In this document: in pieces, positions 1 through 9,121 of the stretch
How the letters are laid out: each line of letters begins with the position of its first letter
Position numbering within the stretch: the stretch's first letter is position 1
NCBI RefSeq assembly: GCF_000455285.1
Contig: NZ_HG005288.1
Span: forward strand, 13,395-77,394
From: Candidatus Stoquefichus massiliensis AP9
GTDB lineage: Bacteria > Bacillota_I > Bacilli_A > Erysipelotrichales > Coprobacillaceae
Reading direction: 5' to 3'
DNA: 64,000 bases
Program-made: the position numbers and the translations under genes
The notes under the pieces: generated by a model
Databases searched by the model: none
The model's input: the letters and a program-made list of their open reading frames with translations, nothing else
Told to the model about the DNA's origin: nothing

Positions 1-76
1 TCCCCTTTATTATACATGATTTCTAGTCATTTTGACCTTACAAAATCGTAAGTAAAAAGAAGATGTTTCCATCCTC

Positions 77-1417
77 TTAAAATTCATTAATAATCTTTTT
101 AAAGACATTACCTCTTTCTTCATAACCGCTAAATTCGTCATATGAACTTGTAGATGGAGAAAGTAAGACAATATCACCAGTTTGAGCAAGTTCTCTGGCC
201 TTCATAATAGCATCTTTCAGATGCTCTACTCTATACGTTTGTGGACATTTCATATCTTCTGCAAATCTTTGACCAGCCTCTCCAAAACAAATTAAATGAG
301 AAATGCATTCTTGATAACCTGACATTTCTGTCAAATCTAAGCCTTTTTCATGTCCTCCCATCAATAAGATAACAGGTTTTTCAAAGGCTTTTAATGCAAT
401 GATTGCAGCATCTGTATTGGTTGCTTTAGAATCATTATAATATTGAACACCATTAAATTCTCTCACAAATTCAATACGATGTTCAACACCCTTAAAATTA
501 AAAAGTGTTTCATAGACACAATCTCTATTCACTCCTGATAACATAGCTGACATAATTGCAATCATCATATTTTGGATATTATGACGACCAACAATCTTGA
601 TTTCATCTAAATCAATGATATGATGGTTTTGAAAATAAATGGCTTGATTTTTTATCATACAGTCTGCTTCTTTATCTAAAGAGAAACTTATAGATTGTCC
701 ATAGCAGGGATATTGTGATAAATAACTCTGAATATTTGAATCATCCTTATTTTCTAAATAATAGTCTTTCTGATTTTGATTCATATAAACACGTGTTTTT
801 GATGCATAATATTCTTCCAATGAATCCATATAATCTAAATGATCTGGTGTTAAATTAATGATTGTAGAAATATGTGGATGAAACTTATCTATATCTAATA
901 ATTGAAAGTTTGACATTTCTAGAATAATATCATAACCAGCATTATGAATCAAATCATGTTCTAAGACTAATTTTGATAGAGGAACCCCCACATTTCCAGC
1001 TAGACAAACATGACGTTTTGCATTTTTAAAAATTTCATGAATCAAAGTCACAGTTGTTGTTTTCCCATTTGTGCCAGTCACCGCAATATAGTTTTGAGGT
1101 TTTGAAACTTGAAAAGCCAGTTCTATTTCTGTATAGATAGGAAGCCCTCTCTCTTTGAGTCTTAAAATAAAGGGTTTATGATAATTGATTCCTGGATTCT
1201 TAACAACAAAATCAAAATCTCTTTCAAATAATTCATCAGGATGTCCTCCAACAACCATTTCAATACCTCTTGTTATATAATCATCATAACAGTCAATTTT
1301 ATCTCGAGGTGCAAACTCATTAACAGTGATATTTGCATGTAAATGATCCAATAGTTCAACTGCCGCTTTTCCACTCTTTGCAAGACCTAAAACCAATACT
1401 CTCTTTCCTTTTAGCAT
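77..1417 (-). CDS. murD: UDP-N-acetylmuramoylalanine--D-glutamate ligase
   Basis: Cytoplasmic Mur ligase that adds D-Glu to UDP-MurNAc-L-Ala using ATP during peptidoglycan precursor synthesis. The 446-residue length is normal for MurD. The ATP-binding loop GTNGKTT lies at about residues 115-121, an EMSNFQL motif follows near 165-171, GRHNIQN sits in the middle domain, and YNDSKATN marks the C-terminal domain. The ATG lies two bases from the mraY stop, and an AGGGG ribosome site sits inside the end of mraY, so the two are co-transcribed as in dcw clusters. The next dcw gene would lie left of the window. Family assignment is secure. Confidence 0.97.
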   Translation of the reverse strand: MLKGKRVLVLGLAKSGKAAVELLDHLHANITVNEFAPRDKIDCYDDYITRGIEMVVGGHPDELFERDFDFVVKNPGINYHKPFILRLKERGLPIYTEIELAFQVSKPQNYIAVTGTNGKTTTVTLIHEIFKNAKRHVCLAGNVGVPLSKLVLEHDLIHNAGYDIILEMSNFQLLDIDKFHPHISTIINLTPDHLDYMDSLEEYYASKTRVYMNQNQKDYYLENKDDSNIQSYLSQYPCYGQSISFSLDKEADCMIKNQAIYFQNHHIIDLDEIKIVGRHNIQNMMIAIMSAMLSGVNRDCVYETLFNFKGVEHRIEFVREFNGVQYYNDSKATNTDAAIIALKAFEKPVILLMGGHEKGLDLTEMSGYQECISHLICFGEAGQRFAEDMKCPQTYRVEHLKDAIMKARELAQTGDIVLLSPSTSSYDEFSGYEERGNVFKKIINEF

Positions 1418-1418
1418 T

Positions 1419-2402
1419 TTACATAACCCCTAACACAATACTAATAATCCCACAAATAAAACCTAAAAACCAAAACGAAATAACAACCTGCTGTTCACTC
1501 CATCCTAACATTTCAAAATGATGATGAATGGGTGCCATCTTAAAGACTCTCTTTCCCCTTGTCTTAAATGAAACAACTTGAATAATCACAGATAACGTTT
1601 CCAACAAAAATACACCACCAATTAAAATAAATAATAATTCCTGATTCGTTAAAACAGCTAAAGCTGCCAACATACCACCTAGTGCAAGAGATCCTGTATC
1701 TCCCATAAATATACGTGCTGGATGATAATTAAAATACATAAATCCTAGTAATGCTCCAACAATAATCATCGCATAAATAGCTATTTCGTAATTTTTATTC
1801 ATAATTGCAAAAATAACAAAAACTGATGTCGCAATCATTGATAACCCTGTTGCTAAACCATCTAATCCATCAGTTAAATTGACTGCATTGCTGCCAGCTG
1901 TAAACATAAAATAAACCAAAACTGGATAAAACCATCCCAAATCCACATCCATATGTAATAAAGGAATAGATATTGCTGTGTCAAATTCTGGAATCAAATA
2001 CTTTGCAAGAACATAAAAAGCAATAGCAACCACTGATTGTAATGTATATTTATATAATGGCTTTAATCCATCATTTGTTTTTCTTACAACAATTAAATAA
2101 TCATCTAAAAAACCAATTAATCCAAATCCAACAAAAGCAAATGTCATTAAATGAACATATACATTTTGTAAAAATGAAAAATTTAAGACATAAACTACTA
2201 AAACAGAACAAAGAATAAAGACAATTCCACCCATTGTTGGTGTTCCACCTTTTGCCTTATGAGACTCTAATCCTTCTTCTCTTTCAATTTGACCAAATTT
2301 TAATTTCTTTAAATATCGAATAGACTTAGGCATAACAACCATAACAAGCACAAAAGCCACAATAAAATTAAGAACTATTCTCAAAAATATCATCGTAAAC
2401 AT
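1419..2402 (-). CDS. mraY: Phospho-N-acetylmuramoyl-pentapeptide transferase
   Basis: Integral membrane enzyme that moves phospho-MurNAc-pentapeptide from UDP to undecaprenyl phosphate, making lipid I. The 327-residue protein is rich in hydrophobic segments and has the family's signatures: DDYLIVVRKTNDGL, NLTDGLDGLA, FMGDTGSLALGG and the HHH loop PIHHHFEMLGW near the C-terminus. AAGGAG stands 8 bases upstream of the ATG. It is the first gene of the mraY-murD pair seen here, and a 184-base divergent spacer separates it from the UPF0371 gene. Confidence 0.97.
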   Translation of the reverse strand: MFTMIFLRIVLNFIVAFVLVMVVMPKSIRYLKKLKFGQIEREEGLESHKAKGGTPTMGGIVFILCSVLVVYVLNFSFLQNVYVHLMTFAFVGFGLIGFLDDYLIVVRKTNDGLKPLYKYTLQSVVAIAFYVLAKYLIPEFDTAISIPLLHMDVDLGWFYPVLVYFMFTAGSNAVNLTDGLDGLATGLSMIATSVFVIFAIMNKNYEIAIYAMIIVGALLGFMYFNYHPARIFMGDTGSLALGGMLAALAVLTNQELLFILIGGVFLLETLSVIIQVVSFKTRGKRVFKMAPIHHHFEMLGWSEQQVVISFWFLGFICGIISIVLGVM

Positions 2403-2559
2403 AATTAGACTCCTTTATACATATTTTATCTTTTACAATATACCACATTTTAAATTCAATAACAACCAAGCAAAACTGAAAAGAAAAAAATACACAATAA
2501 ATAATATTTTTTATATTGATAAAATCTTATTATTTTCTTTATCTTCAAGTCATTTTCTA

Positions 2560-2577
2560 TATAATGAAATCTAGGAG
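2560..2577 (+). promoter_or_regulatory. -10 element and ribosome site of the UPF0371 gene
   Basis: A TATAAT hexamer at 2560-2565 is followed by AGGAG at 2573-2577, nine bases before the ATG. I see no convincing -35 hexamer at 17 bases, so only the -10 is proposed. The short distance between the two leaves almost no leader. Confidence 0.4.
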
Positions 2578-2586
2578 TGAAAGAGA

Positions 2587-4053
2587 ATGAAAAAGGCATT
2601 TAGTAATGAATTATATGTAGAATTACAATCAAAACATATTCAAGAAAGAATTGATCAATTTGACAACAAGCTTTATTTGGAATTTGGAGGAAAGCTATTT
2701 GATGATAATCATGCATCACGTGTTTTACCTGGTTTTGAGCCAGATAGTAAATTAAAGATGTTATTGACTTTAAAAGATAAAGTTGAAGTCATCATTGCTG
2801 TATGTGCAAAGGACTTAGAGCGTCGTAAAGTTAGAAGAGATTTAGGAATTTCCTATGATGATGAAGTTTTAAGATTAATTGATGAATATCGTCGAGTAGG
2901 ATTATATGTTGGAAGCGTAACGATTACTCAGTATCAGCATCAAAATGCAGCTGATACTTTTAAAAAGAAAATTGAAAATAATGGGGTTAAAGTCTTTTTA
3001 CAATATCCTATTGAAGGATATCCTCATGATGTTGATTCAATTATTTCATCTGAGGGATTTGGAAAGAATGATTACATAACAACAGAAAAACCATTAGTTG
3101 TTGTAACTGCTCCAGGACCAGGTTCAGGAAAAATGGCAACATGTTTATCACAGTTATATCATGAACATCTTCATGGTGTAAATGCAGGATATGCTAAATT
3201 TGAAACATTTCCTATTTGGAATCTACCATTAAAACATCCTGTTAACTTAGCTTATGAAGCAGCAACAATTGATTTAAATGATGTTAATATGATTGATCCA
3301 TTCCATTTAGAAAAATATAATGTAACAACTGTCAATTATAATCGTGATATAGAAATTTTCCCTGTTTTAAATGCTATGTTTAAAAAAATATTTGGAAATT
3401 CACCATATGCTTCTCCTACAGATATGGGAGTTAATATGGCTGGTTATGCAATTATTGATGATGAAGCTGCAAAAGATGCCAGCTGTCGTGAAATTGTAAG
3501 ACGTTATTATCATGCCCAAGTTGATTATCTCATGGGAAAAATCAACAATAAATCATTAGAAAAAATGCAGATGTTATTATCACAGGCAAACGTTGATGCA
3601 AAAAATCGTAAGTGTGCTATTGTTGCAAAAGAAAAAGCAGAACTCAAACAAGTTCCAGCATGTGCTATTGAATTAAATGATGGTCAGTTAATCAGCGGAA
3701 AAACATCATCGCTATTACGTGCATCAAGCGCAGCTATGCTTAATGCATTAAAATATTTAGCAGGTATCAATCAAGAAATAGAATTAATTTCTCCTACCAT
3801 GCTTCACTCAATCTTATCATTAAAAAATAACTATCTTAATATTAAAAATCCATTATTAGATATTGATGAAGTCTTATTAACATTAACAATAGCATCATCA
3901 ACAGAACCTAATGCAAAAAAATGTTTAGAAGTCCTGCCATTATTAAAAGACTGTGAGATTCATTCTACAGTTATCCTTAGCAATAAAGATATGGCAACGC
4001 TTAGAAATTTACAAATGAATTTAACATGCGATCCTAAGTACGCTAGTGCTTAG
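2587..4053 (+). CDS. UPF0371 / DUF1846 family protein
   Basis: A 488-residue soluble protein of the DUF1846 (UPF0371) family, recognised from its opening (KKAFSNELYVELQSKHI), the RRKVRRDLGISYDDE block and the APGPGSGKMATCLSQLYHE block. The last of these is a glycine-rich loop resembling a nucleotide-binding site. The biochemical role of the family is not settled and I do not assign one. It stands alone, with its own -10 and a terminator whose stem overlaps the last codons. The length matches the family. Confidence 0.9.
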   Translation: MKKAFSNELYVELQSKHIQERIDQFDNKLYLEFGGKLFDDNHASRVLPGFEPDSKLKMLLTLKDKVEVIIAVCAKDLERRKVRRDLGISYDDEVLRLIDEYRRVGLYVGSVTITQYQHQNAADTFKKKIENNGVKVFLQYPIEGYPHDVDSIISSEGFGKNDYITTEKPLVVVTAPGPGSGKMATCLSQLYHEHLHGVNAGYAKFETFPIWNLPLKHPVNLAYEAATIDLNDVNMIDPFHLEKYNVTTVNYNRDIEIFPVLNAMFKKIFGNSPYASPTDMGVNMAGYAIIDDEAAKDASCREIVRRYYHAQVDYLMGKINNKSLEKMQMLLSQANVDAKNRKCAIVAKEKAELKQVPACAIELNDGQLISGKTSSLLRASSAAMLNALKYLAGINQEIELISPTMLHSILSLKNNYLNIKNPLLDIDEVLLTLTIASSTEPNAKKCLEVLPLLKDCEIHSTVILSNKDMATLRNLQMNLTCDPKYASA

Positions 4054-4062
4054 GATTTTTTT
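4031..4062 (+). terminator. Intrinsic terminator overlapping the UPF0371 stop codon
   Basis: ATCCTAAGTAC and GTGCTTAGGAT pair (11 bp, one G-T) around a GCTA loop and are followed by six T. The TAG stop at 4051-4053 lies in the right arm. Confidence 0.85.
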
Positions 4063-4484
4063 ATTTATATAAATTTTGGATTCATCAAGATAAAGCAAGA
4101 AATGGTTGCTGATTGTGAAATTGTCTGAATATGAAAGCTTTCGAGAATAAAATGAATATATATGTATCTTTGTTTTATCCTTTCTCTATCTTACTGACAC
4201 TCCAACGTCTAAAGTATGTTGGCTTTTCACACTTGTTTGTAACTAAAAAATCATGATAAATGAATTAATGATAAGAATAAACCCAATATTCTAAGCATAA
4301 AAATAGTTGTTTCTGTCTTTCACTTAACATCTATATTTCTCCTCATCTATAATAAATATACCTCATTAACAATCATTTGTCCTTATAGTTTTTTTACCAA
4401 TCTTAAAGCAATTATCTGTAAGGATATTTTTTTCTAAAACAGTATATACTCAAATTATAAAAAGAATATAGAGGAGCATCAATC
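4063..4484. other. Non-coding stretch before the RDD pseudogene
   Basis: About 420 AT-rich bases without an open frame of coding character on either strand. No repeat, RNA gene or clear promoter pair was seen. A GAGGAG ribosome site at 4471-4476 belongs to the following pseudogene. Confidence 0.4.
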
Positions 4485-5020
4485 ATGAATAAAACATTTC
4501 ATCAGTCATCACAAAAAAACATATTTCATTTTTTAAACGATGACTTGCATATTTTTTTAATTGGTATGTTGTTAGTGTTCTAACGATTTTATCAATCAAC
4601 TTCATATATAGTATGATTTATCACCAAAAAAGCTTTATAAGTTCAATCGTTAATCTTCCAGTATATCTCGCAATTTGTGCATTTTTAATTGGGTTACTAT
4701 TTTCTTTATTATATTTGGTTTATCTTCCTTACAAATATAATGGACAAACAATTGGTAAAAAAATTTTTGGTTTAAAGATTATTAGAGATGATGAAAATAA
4801 TATAGATTTAAAAACATTATTTATTAGGAATAGAATTAGATTAATTTTAATCGAAGGAATATTTTATAGTTGTTCAATTTATTTTTGGGAATTAATCAAT
4901 ATTATGTTTAAAACATCAATTTCTTCCGTTATATTATCAATTTTAAGTCTGCTTAATTCAAATCACTGTATGTTACATGATTATCTTTCAAAAACTTGTG
5001 TAGTTACAATGCAAAAATAA
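4485..5020 (+). pseudogene. RDD-family membrane protein, broken by frameshift and stop
   Basis: The intact part (from about 4544) reads as an RDD-family membrane protein: two to three hydrophobic segments, then YNGQTIGKKIFGLKIIRD, a typical RDD block, and a C-terminal LHDYLSKTCVV. A strong GAGGAG site precedes ATG 4485, but that frame ends at 4583. Adding one A to the A7 run at 4512-4518 joins the frames (reading HISFFKR, then LAYFFNWYVVSVL). A second lesion, TGA at 4541-4543, falls where a Trp codon would fit. Translation could restart at ATG 4613, giving 135 residues, but that start has no ribosome site. I infer a two-lesion pseudogene. Confidence 0.75.
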
Positions 5021-5046
5021 TCATTATTTTCTATAAAACAATTTAT

Positions 5047-5085
5047 AAAAGGTAAAAAGTTTTATTCATAAACTTTCTACCTTTT
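5047..5085. terminator. Bidirectional terminator between convergent genes
   Basis: AAAGGTA-AAAGTTT pairs with AAACTTT-CTACCTTT around a short AT loop, with A and T runs on both sides. It lies between the RDD pseudogene and the DUF3783 gene, which converge here. Confidence 0.6.
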
Positions 5086-5120
5086 CCTATTGCATAATAA
5101 TATGTTATCAATATAGAATC

Positions 5121-5501
5121 TTATTGATTCATCTGAGACATTTGCTGATATTCATCTTTAACATTAAGATATAACTGTGTAAATGTATATTGAAGATTAT
5201 GCTGTGTCAGCATAGCTTTATATGGGATAGGTGGTACTCCATTCATTTTAAAGAGTTGTAAAAGAATATCTAATTGCTGATCACTCATTCCAGCAAAGAA
5301 TACAAATTCCTGACTCATATCTTCATCAATTTTTTGTATAGGTGTTGCTGAATATCCTTCAATTCCTAAAAGGCAACCCATTGTTTCATGAACTTGATGT
5401 TCTTCAATAATTTGTATACGAATATTTAATTGATCAGCAATTTCTTTAATTTTATCAAAAAGTGGTTGCTGAACATGAAATAATAGTAATGTTTCTTGCA
5501 T
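5121..5501 (-). CDS. DUF3783 domain protein
   Basis: A small soluble protein of 126 residues. The C-terminal half holds the DUF3783 pattern (FFAGMSDQQLDILLQLFKMNG, then VPYKAMLT-like PPIPYKAMLTQHN, then a short helix), found in many Firmicutes with no assigned function. AAGGAG sits seven bases before the ATG, which follows the LCP gene stop by only 12 bases, so both are probably one transcript. Whether it helps the LCP protein is unknown. Confidence 0.7.
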   Translation of the reverse strand: MQETLLLFHVQQPLFDKIKEIADQLNIRIQIIEEHQVHETMGCLLGIEGYSATPIQKIDEDMSQEFVFFAGMSDQQLDILLQLFKMNGVPPIPYKAMLTQHNLQYTFTQLYLNVKDEYQQMSQMNQ

Positions 5502-5513
5502 ATGTTCTCCTTT

Positions 5514-6974
5514 CTATTGATTTAAATCACCAGATTCTGTTTGAACCTTTTGATTAGACATTAAGGCATCAATATATTGTGTTGCCTGTTGTATAGATGT
5601 TGCAGATGGTTGAACAACTGAAGCAGATACACCACCCATAGAATAACAAGGAAGTTTATTAGGTTCCCCTATTATTTGATAAGATTGAATATCCCAATTT
5701 GGCATATCTGATAATTGTAATTGGACAAGAGAATTAATCTCACTGCTTGAAAAGTTTGTTTCAACACTTTGACTCACTGTATCTAAAACTGCAGAAAATG
5801 ATGTTAAGATAGCAGGTGAACATACTTTTTTAACAATCGCTGATATCATTCTCTGTTGATTGCGTCCTCTGGCAAAATCACCATCAACAAAGGACTTTCT
5901 TTCTCGCACAAATGAAAGTGCCTGTTTCGCATTCAAATGATTTTCGCCTTCTTTAATTTCATACTTTCCTATCTTCGTTGTAAAAGCGGCTGGAGAATTT
6001 ACAGTAATTCCTCCTAAAGCATCAACAATATTAATAAATGATGTAAAATTCATTTTTACATAATAATTAATATCTTCATTAATCATATCTTGTAAAGTAT
6101 TAACACTTTCCTGTAAGCCATAAATACCTGCATGTGTAAATTTATCTAATTGTCCATTCATATGTAGAGGATAATAGGTATCCCTAGGAATACTGATCAA
6201 AAGTATCTGATGTGTTTTTGGGTTAATTCCAATAAGCATATTCACATCACTACGTGATACTGCAGATAAAGCACCATATTCATCATTACCACTTACAAAA
6301 ACCAAGAATGGCTTTTCAGTTACATTGACATTTTTTGCACTAACAGCAGCTTCATCTTTAGTCACCTGATAAATAACACGTGTATCATCACTGAAACTTT
6401 CATCCGTTTGTTCAACCAAACTTCTGAATGCTTCATCTAATATAATAGCATCAACCTGTTTATCATAAAGACCTTTAACCAATTTTGTAAAATCTTTATA
6501 ATCCTTTAACTGGATACTTCCAATATCTTTCTTTATTTCATCAGTAACATAAGTCATTGTTTGAGAATCAATAGCAGAAATATAACCTGTCTTATGTTTA
6601 GGAAGCTGATCTTGATTCTTAATTTCTGAATCTTTCAATACAATTACAGAAATTGCTCTTTTTTGAAATTTACTTTCAGTCATTAAATCAACAACCTGCC
6701 CAGTTTTATAAATATAAAATGCACCTACTACCATTGTACAGCTTAAAATCATACTAATTATTTGTGTAATTAAAGATCTCTTACTTCTTTCTTTTTTGTA
6801 GAAAATTAAAAAATATTCTCCAATCAATAACAAAACAAATAAAATACCTACATAAATTAAATATTTCATAGGTATAAGTTGGATTGTATAAGCAACAATC
6901 ATTATTAACATCATTGAAATGAGTTGGATACTAAAAACAATTCTTTTTAAGTATTTATTATCAAAAGCCTTCAT
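5514..6974 (-). CDS. LCP (LytR-CpsA-Psr) family glycopolymer transferase
   Basis: Membrane-anchored phosphotransferase family that attaches teichoic acids or capsular polysaccharide to peptidoglycan. Three N-terminal membrane helices (about residues 7-30, 34-58 and 70-92) are followed by an extracellular region and the LCP domain. This domain shows DVNMLIGINPKTHQILLISIPRDTYYP (Asp and Arg of the pyrophosphate site), HAGIYG, DALGGITV and SFVRERKSFVDGDFARGRNQQ. An upstream GTG at 6983 is in frame, but the AGAGGA site is spaced correctly only for ATG 6974, which I chose (486 residues). It could serve the polysaccharide made by the locus at 49.5-64 kb, though this is inference. Confidence 0.92.
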   Translation of the reverse strand: MKAFDNKYLKRIVFSIQLISMMLIMIVAYTIQLIPMKYLIYVGILFVLLLIGEYFLIFYKKERSKRSLITQIISMILSCTMVVGAFYIYKTGQVVDLMTESKFQKRAISVIVLKDSEIKNQDQLPKHKTGYISAIDSQTMTYVTDEIKKDIGSIQLKDYKDFTKLVKGLYDKQVDAIILDEAFRSLVEQTDESFSDDTRVIYQVTKDEAAVSAKNVNVTEKPFLVFVSGNDEYGALSAVSRSDVNMLIGINPKTHQILLISIPRDTYYPLHMNGQLDKFTHAGIYGLQESVNTLQDMINEDINYYVKMNFTSFINIVDALGGITVNSPAAFTTKIGKYEIKEGENHLNAKQALSFVRERKSFVDGDFARGRNQQRMISAIVKKVCSPAILTSFSAVLDTVSQSVETNFSSSEINSLVQLQLSDMPNWDIQSYQIIGEPNKLPCYSMGGVSASVVQPSATSIQQATQYIDALMSNQKVQTESGDLNQ

Positions 6975-7043
6975 TATTTTCACTTCCTCTTTGTAAGGGT
7001 ATCATATTTCGTATGTTTTGGCAAATCATACTCATACCATGAT

Positions 7044-7072
7044 TTGATTTTTCGATGGAAATCGTGTAGAAT
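7044..7072 (+). promoter_or_regulatory. Sigma-A-type promoter of the DUF2974 gene
   Basis: TTGATT (7044-7049), a 17-base spacer and TAGAAT (7067-7072), giving a start about 25 bases before the ATG at 7101. Confidence 0.6.
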
Positions 7073-7100
7073 GTTTTCAAAATATGGAAAGAGGGTCATT

Positions 7101-8282
7101 ATGAAGAATACTATTTTTGATTATGTAGATTTACGTGGAGATCTTTCTCCTATCCAATATCCATATAATGAAGTTGATGCACTCATTTTTAGTGAACTAG
7201 CCTATGTTAATTTAGATAATTTAATTGATATTGATTTTCATAATGTTTTAACATTAAATCAGGTTTATGATCTTTATATCAAAAGAAATGAAACACTTAA
7301 TGAAGATACTCTACGTTCTATTATGATAGAAAGTCATTTTCTTTTTGAAAAGATGGCACATGCTCCTCGCTATCAGAATATTCAGATTTTAAGTTATGTC
7401 AATGATATTGATAAAGAATTAGTTAAACAATTTTCAGCAATGACTTTATTATTAGAAGATCAAAGAATTGTTGTAGCATATCGTGGTACTGATGATACAT
7501 TAGTTGGATGGCACGAAGATTTCTTAATGTTATGTGAGAATGTCGTTCCAGCTCAAATATCATCTGCTCAGTATCTACAATACATTGCTCAATACCAAAG
7601 TCAACTGACTTTGGTAAATTCCCTGCAAAATAAACATTTAGATTCATCATGGCTGCAAAGAATAAAGAAACATTTTCAATACAAAAAAAATCGTCCTATC
7701 TGGTTAGTTGGGCATTCTAAAGGCGGTAATTTAGCTATGTATGCTGCCTGTTTTGTAAAAGATAATGTTAAACAACGAATTGTTCAAGTTGATAATTTTG
7801 ATGGTCCTGGATTTCAGGATGAAATTATGTTATCTTCACAATATAAAGACATGTTACCACGTATTCATAGTTATATTCCCCACTATTCTTTCTTTGGTAT
7901 TGTTTTAGGGCATGAAGAAAAATATACGGTTGTTCATAGTCATTTTACTGGTATGATGCAACATAATGGCTTTTCATGGGAAATAGGTCCTTATCAATTT
8001 ATAGATGATGAATTATCTTTTGAAAGTGTTCAATTTGCTATAAAAGTTATACTCTTCTTAGAAAAATTAACAAATGATGAGAAACACCAATTCGTAGAAG
8101 CTATGTTTGGTTTATTTGATTCACTTAATTTGTACACATTTTCTGATTTATCACATATTTCTTATAAACATATTTTAAATGCCATTAAAGAACTAACATT
8201 GTTTGATTCAAAAACACGTAAAATGTTAATTGAAGTTTTACACATGTTATGGCTAGAGGCTAAGAAAACGAAAATGTCATAA
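7101..8282 (+). CDS. DUF2974 (Mbeg1-like) alpha/beta hydrolase
   Basis: A 393-residue protein of the Mbeg1-like/DUF2974 family, lipase-like alpha/beta hydrolases common in Firmicutes. The nucleophile elbow GHSKGGNLA lies near residue 210, and VVAYRGTDDTLVGWHEDF near 140 is the usual oxyanion-side block of class-3 lipases. There is no signal peptide, so a cytoplasmic location is likely. The substrate is unknown. An in-frame TTG/GTG extension upstream exists, but AGAGGG at 7090-7095 points to ATG 7101. It is divergent from the LCP operon and has its own promoter. Confidence 0.85.
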   Translation: MKNTIFDYVDLRGDLSPIQYPYNEVDALIFSELAYVNLDNLIDIDFHNVLTLNQVYDLYIKRNETLNEDTLRSIMIESHFLFEKMAHAPRYQNIQILSYVNDIDKELVKQFSAMTLLLEDQRIVVAYRGTDDTLVGWHEDFLMLCENVVPAQISSAQYLQYIAQYQSQLTLVNSLQNKHLDSSWLQRIKKHFQYKKNRPIWLVGHSKGGNLAMYAACFVKDNVKQRIVQVDNFDGPGFQDEIMLSSQYKDMLPRIHSYIPHYSFFGIVLGHEEKYTVVHSHFTGMMQHNGFSWEIGPYQFIDDELSFESVQFAIKVILFLEKLTNDEKHQFVEAMFGLFDSLNLYTFSDLSHISYKHILNAIKELTLFDSKTRKMLIEVLHMLWLEAKKTKMS

Positions 8283-8309
8283 AGGACCTTCATCTCATGA
8301 AGGTCCTTT
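8281..8309. terminator. Bidirectional terminator shared by convergent genes
   Basis: A perfect 13-bp stem (AAAGGACCTTCAT with ATGAAGGTCCTTT) around a CTC loop. The stop codon of the DUF2974 gene overlaps its left edge and the esterase gene ends at its right edge. Confidence 0.85.
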
Positions 8310-9065
8310 CTATTTCCATAAATATTCCATAAAGATAGGAATTTGTTGTTCCCATGTTGCTTCGTTATGTTTACCATTAATAATACAACGTAAATATGTT
8401 TGAATGCCTTTTAATTGTAATTGATGTGATATTTCTAGATTTTGAGAAGTTGTATAAGCAAGTCCTCGTTTATTTCTTGATTCATCACTTCCCCAATCCA
8501 TGTATATTTTTGTATCTGGTAATAAAACCGAGTGATTAATCTCAGCAAGTAACTCCTGAAAACAAAATCCAATAGCCGAAGATAGACAAGCGGCTTTAGA
8601 AAAATAGGTATTATACTTAATAGCTGAATAAATGGCCATCAACCCACCCATCGAACTTCCTGCAATCATTGTGCATTCACGAAATGGAATTGTTCGATAA
8701 TGCAAATCAATCATTGGTTTTAACTCATCTACAACCCATTGCATATATTCTTGTCCTTGACCATGAATTGTACCAAAATAAGAATTTTCAACATAATATG
8801 GGCAATACTCATCCAAACGTTTTTGACCTTCATGATTACATTCCATTCCAACAACAATAAAGTTCTTATCATAATATTGCAAAAACCTTTCCATACCCCA
8901 TGATTTTCCATACGTTGCATCTTCATCATGAAACACATTATGTCCATCATACATATAAATAACAGGATATCTTTCTTCACTTTGCTCATAATCATCAGGT
9001 AAATATAAATGAATTTTTCTTGTTAATTGAAAAGGTGTTATTAAAACTTCAAATTTTCGAATCAT
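8310..9065 (-). CDS. Putative esterase (esterase D-like alpha/beta hydrolase)
   Basis: A 251-residue cytoplasmic hydrolase of the putative esterase family (PF00756). The opening YPVIYMYDGHNVFHD is typical, the nucleophile elbow is GSSMGG near residue 123, an Asp-containing MDWGSDESRN block follows, and the late NGKHNEATW supplies the catalytic His. A longer frame exists upstream, but AGGAGGT at 9071-9077 fits ATG 9065. The promoter is of the MerR type with an AdhR-like operator, so the gene may belong to a carbonyl or electrophile stress response, where esterase D enzymes split S-acyl thiols. The function is inferred. Confidence 0.85.
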   Translation of the reverse strand: MIRKFEVLITPFQLTRKIHLYLPDDYEQSEERYPVIYMYDGHNVFHDEDATYGKSWGMERFLQYYDKNFIVVGMECNHEGQKRLDEYCPYYVENSYFGTIHGQGQEYMQWVVDELKPMIDLHYRTIPFRECTMIAGSSMGGLMAIYSAIKYNTYFSKAACLSSAIGFCFQELLAEINHSVLLPDTKIYMDWGSDESRNKRGLAYTTSQNLEISHQLQLKGIQTYLRCIINGKHNEATWEQQIPIFMEYLWK

Positions 9066-9084
9066 AGTTAACCTCCTATGATTA

Positions 9085-9115
9085 AGTATACAACTTAAAG
9101 TCCACTTCAAGTCAA
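9085..9115 (-). promoter_or_regulatory. MerR-family (AdhR/NmlR-like) promoter-operator of the esterase gene
   Basis: Read on the minus strand: TTGACT (9110-9115), a long 19-base spacer and TATACT (9085-9090). The spacer region holds CTTGAAG-N4-CTTTAAG, an inverted repeat differing at one base from the AdhR site CTTAAAG-N4-CTTTAAG of Bacillus. A 19-bp spacer with the dyad between -35 and -10 is the hallmark of promoters twisted by MerR proteins. No merR-type gene lies in the window. Confidence 0.75.
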
Positions 9116-9121
9116 GTTTTT

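Noticed and set aside
1-76. Possible small gene or promoter at the left edge (TATAAT on the minus strand near 8-13)
   Set aside because: The only frame is six codons long, and no -35 fits; too little sequence to judge.
4541-4543. TGA read as tryptophan (Mollicutes-like code)
   Set aside because: TGA is the true stop of many intact genes here (for example at the ATGA overlaps of the methyltransferase-HD and capE-rmlD-like pairs), and tryptophans are coded TGG, so the standard code applies.
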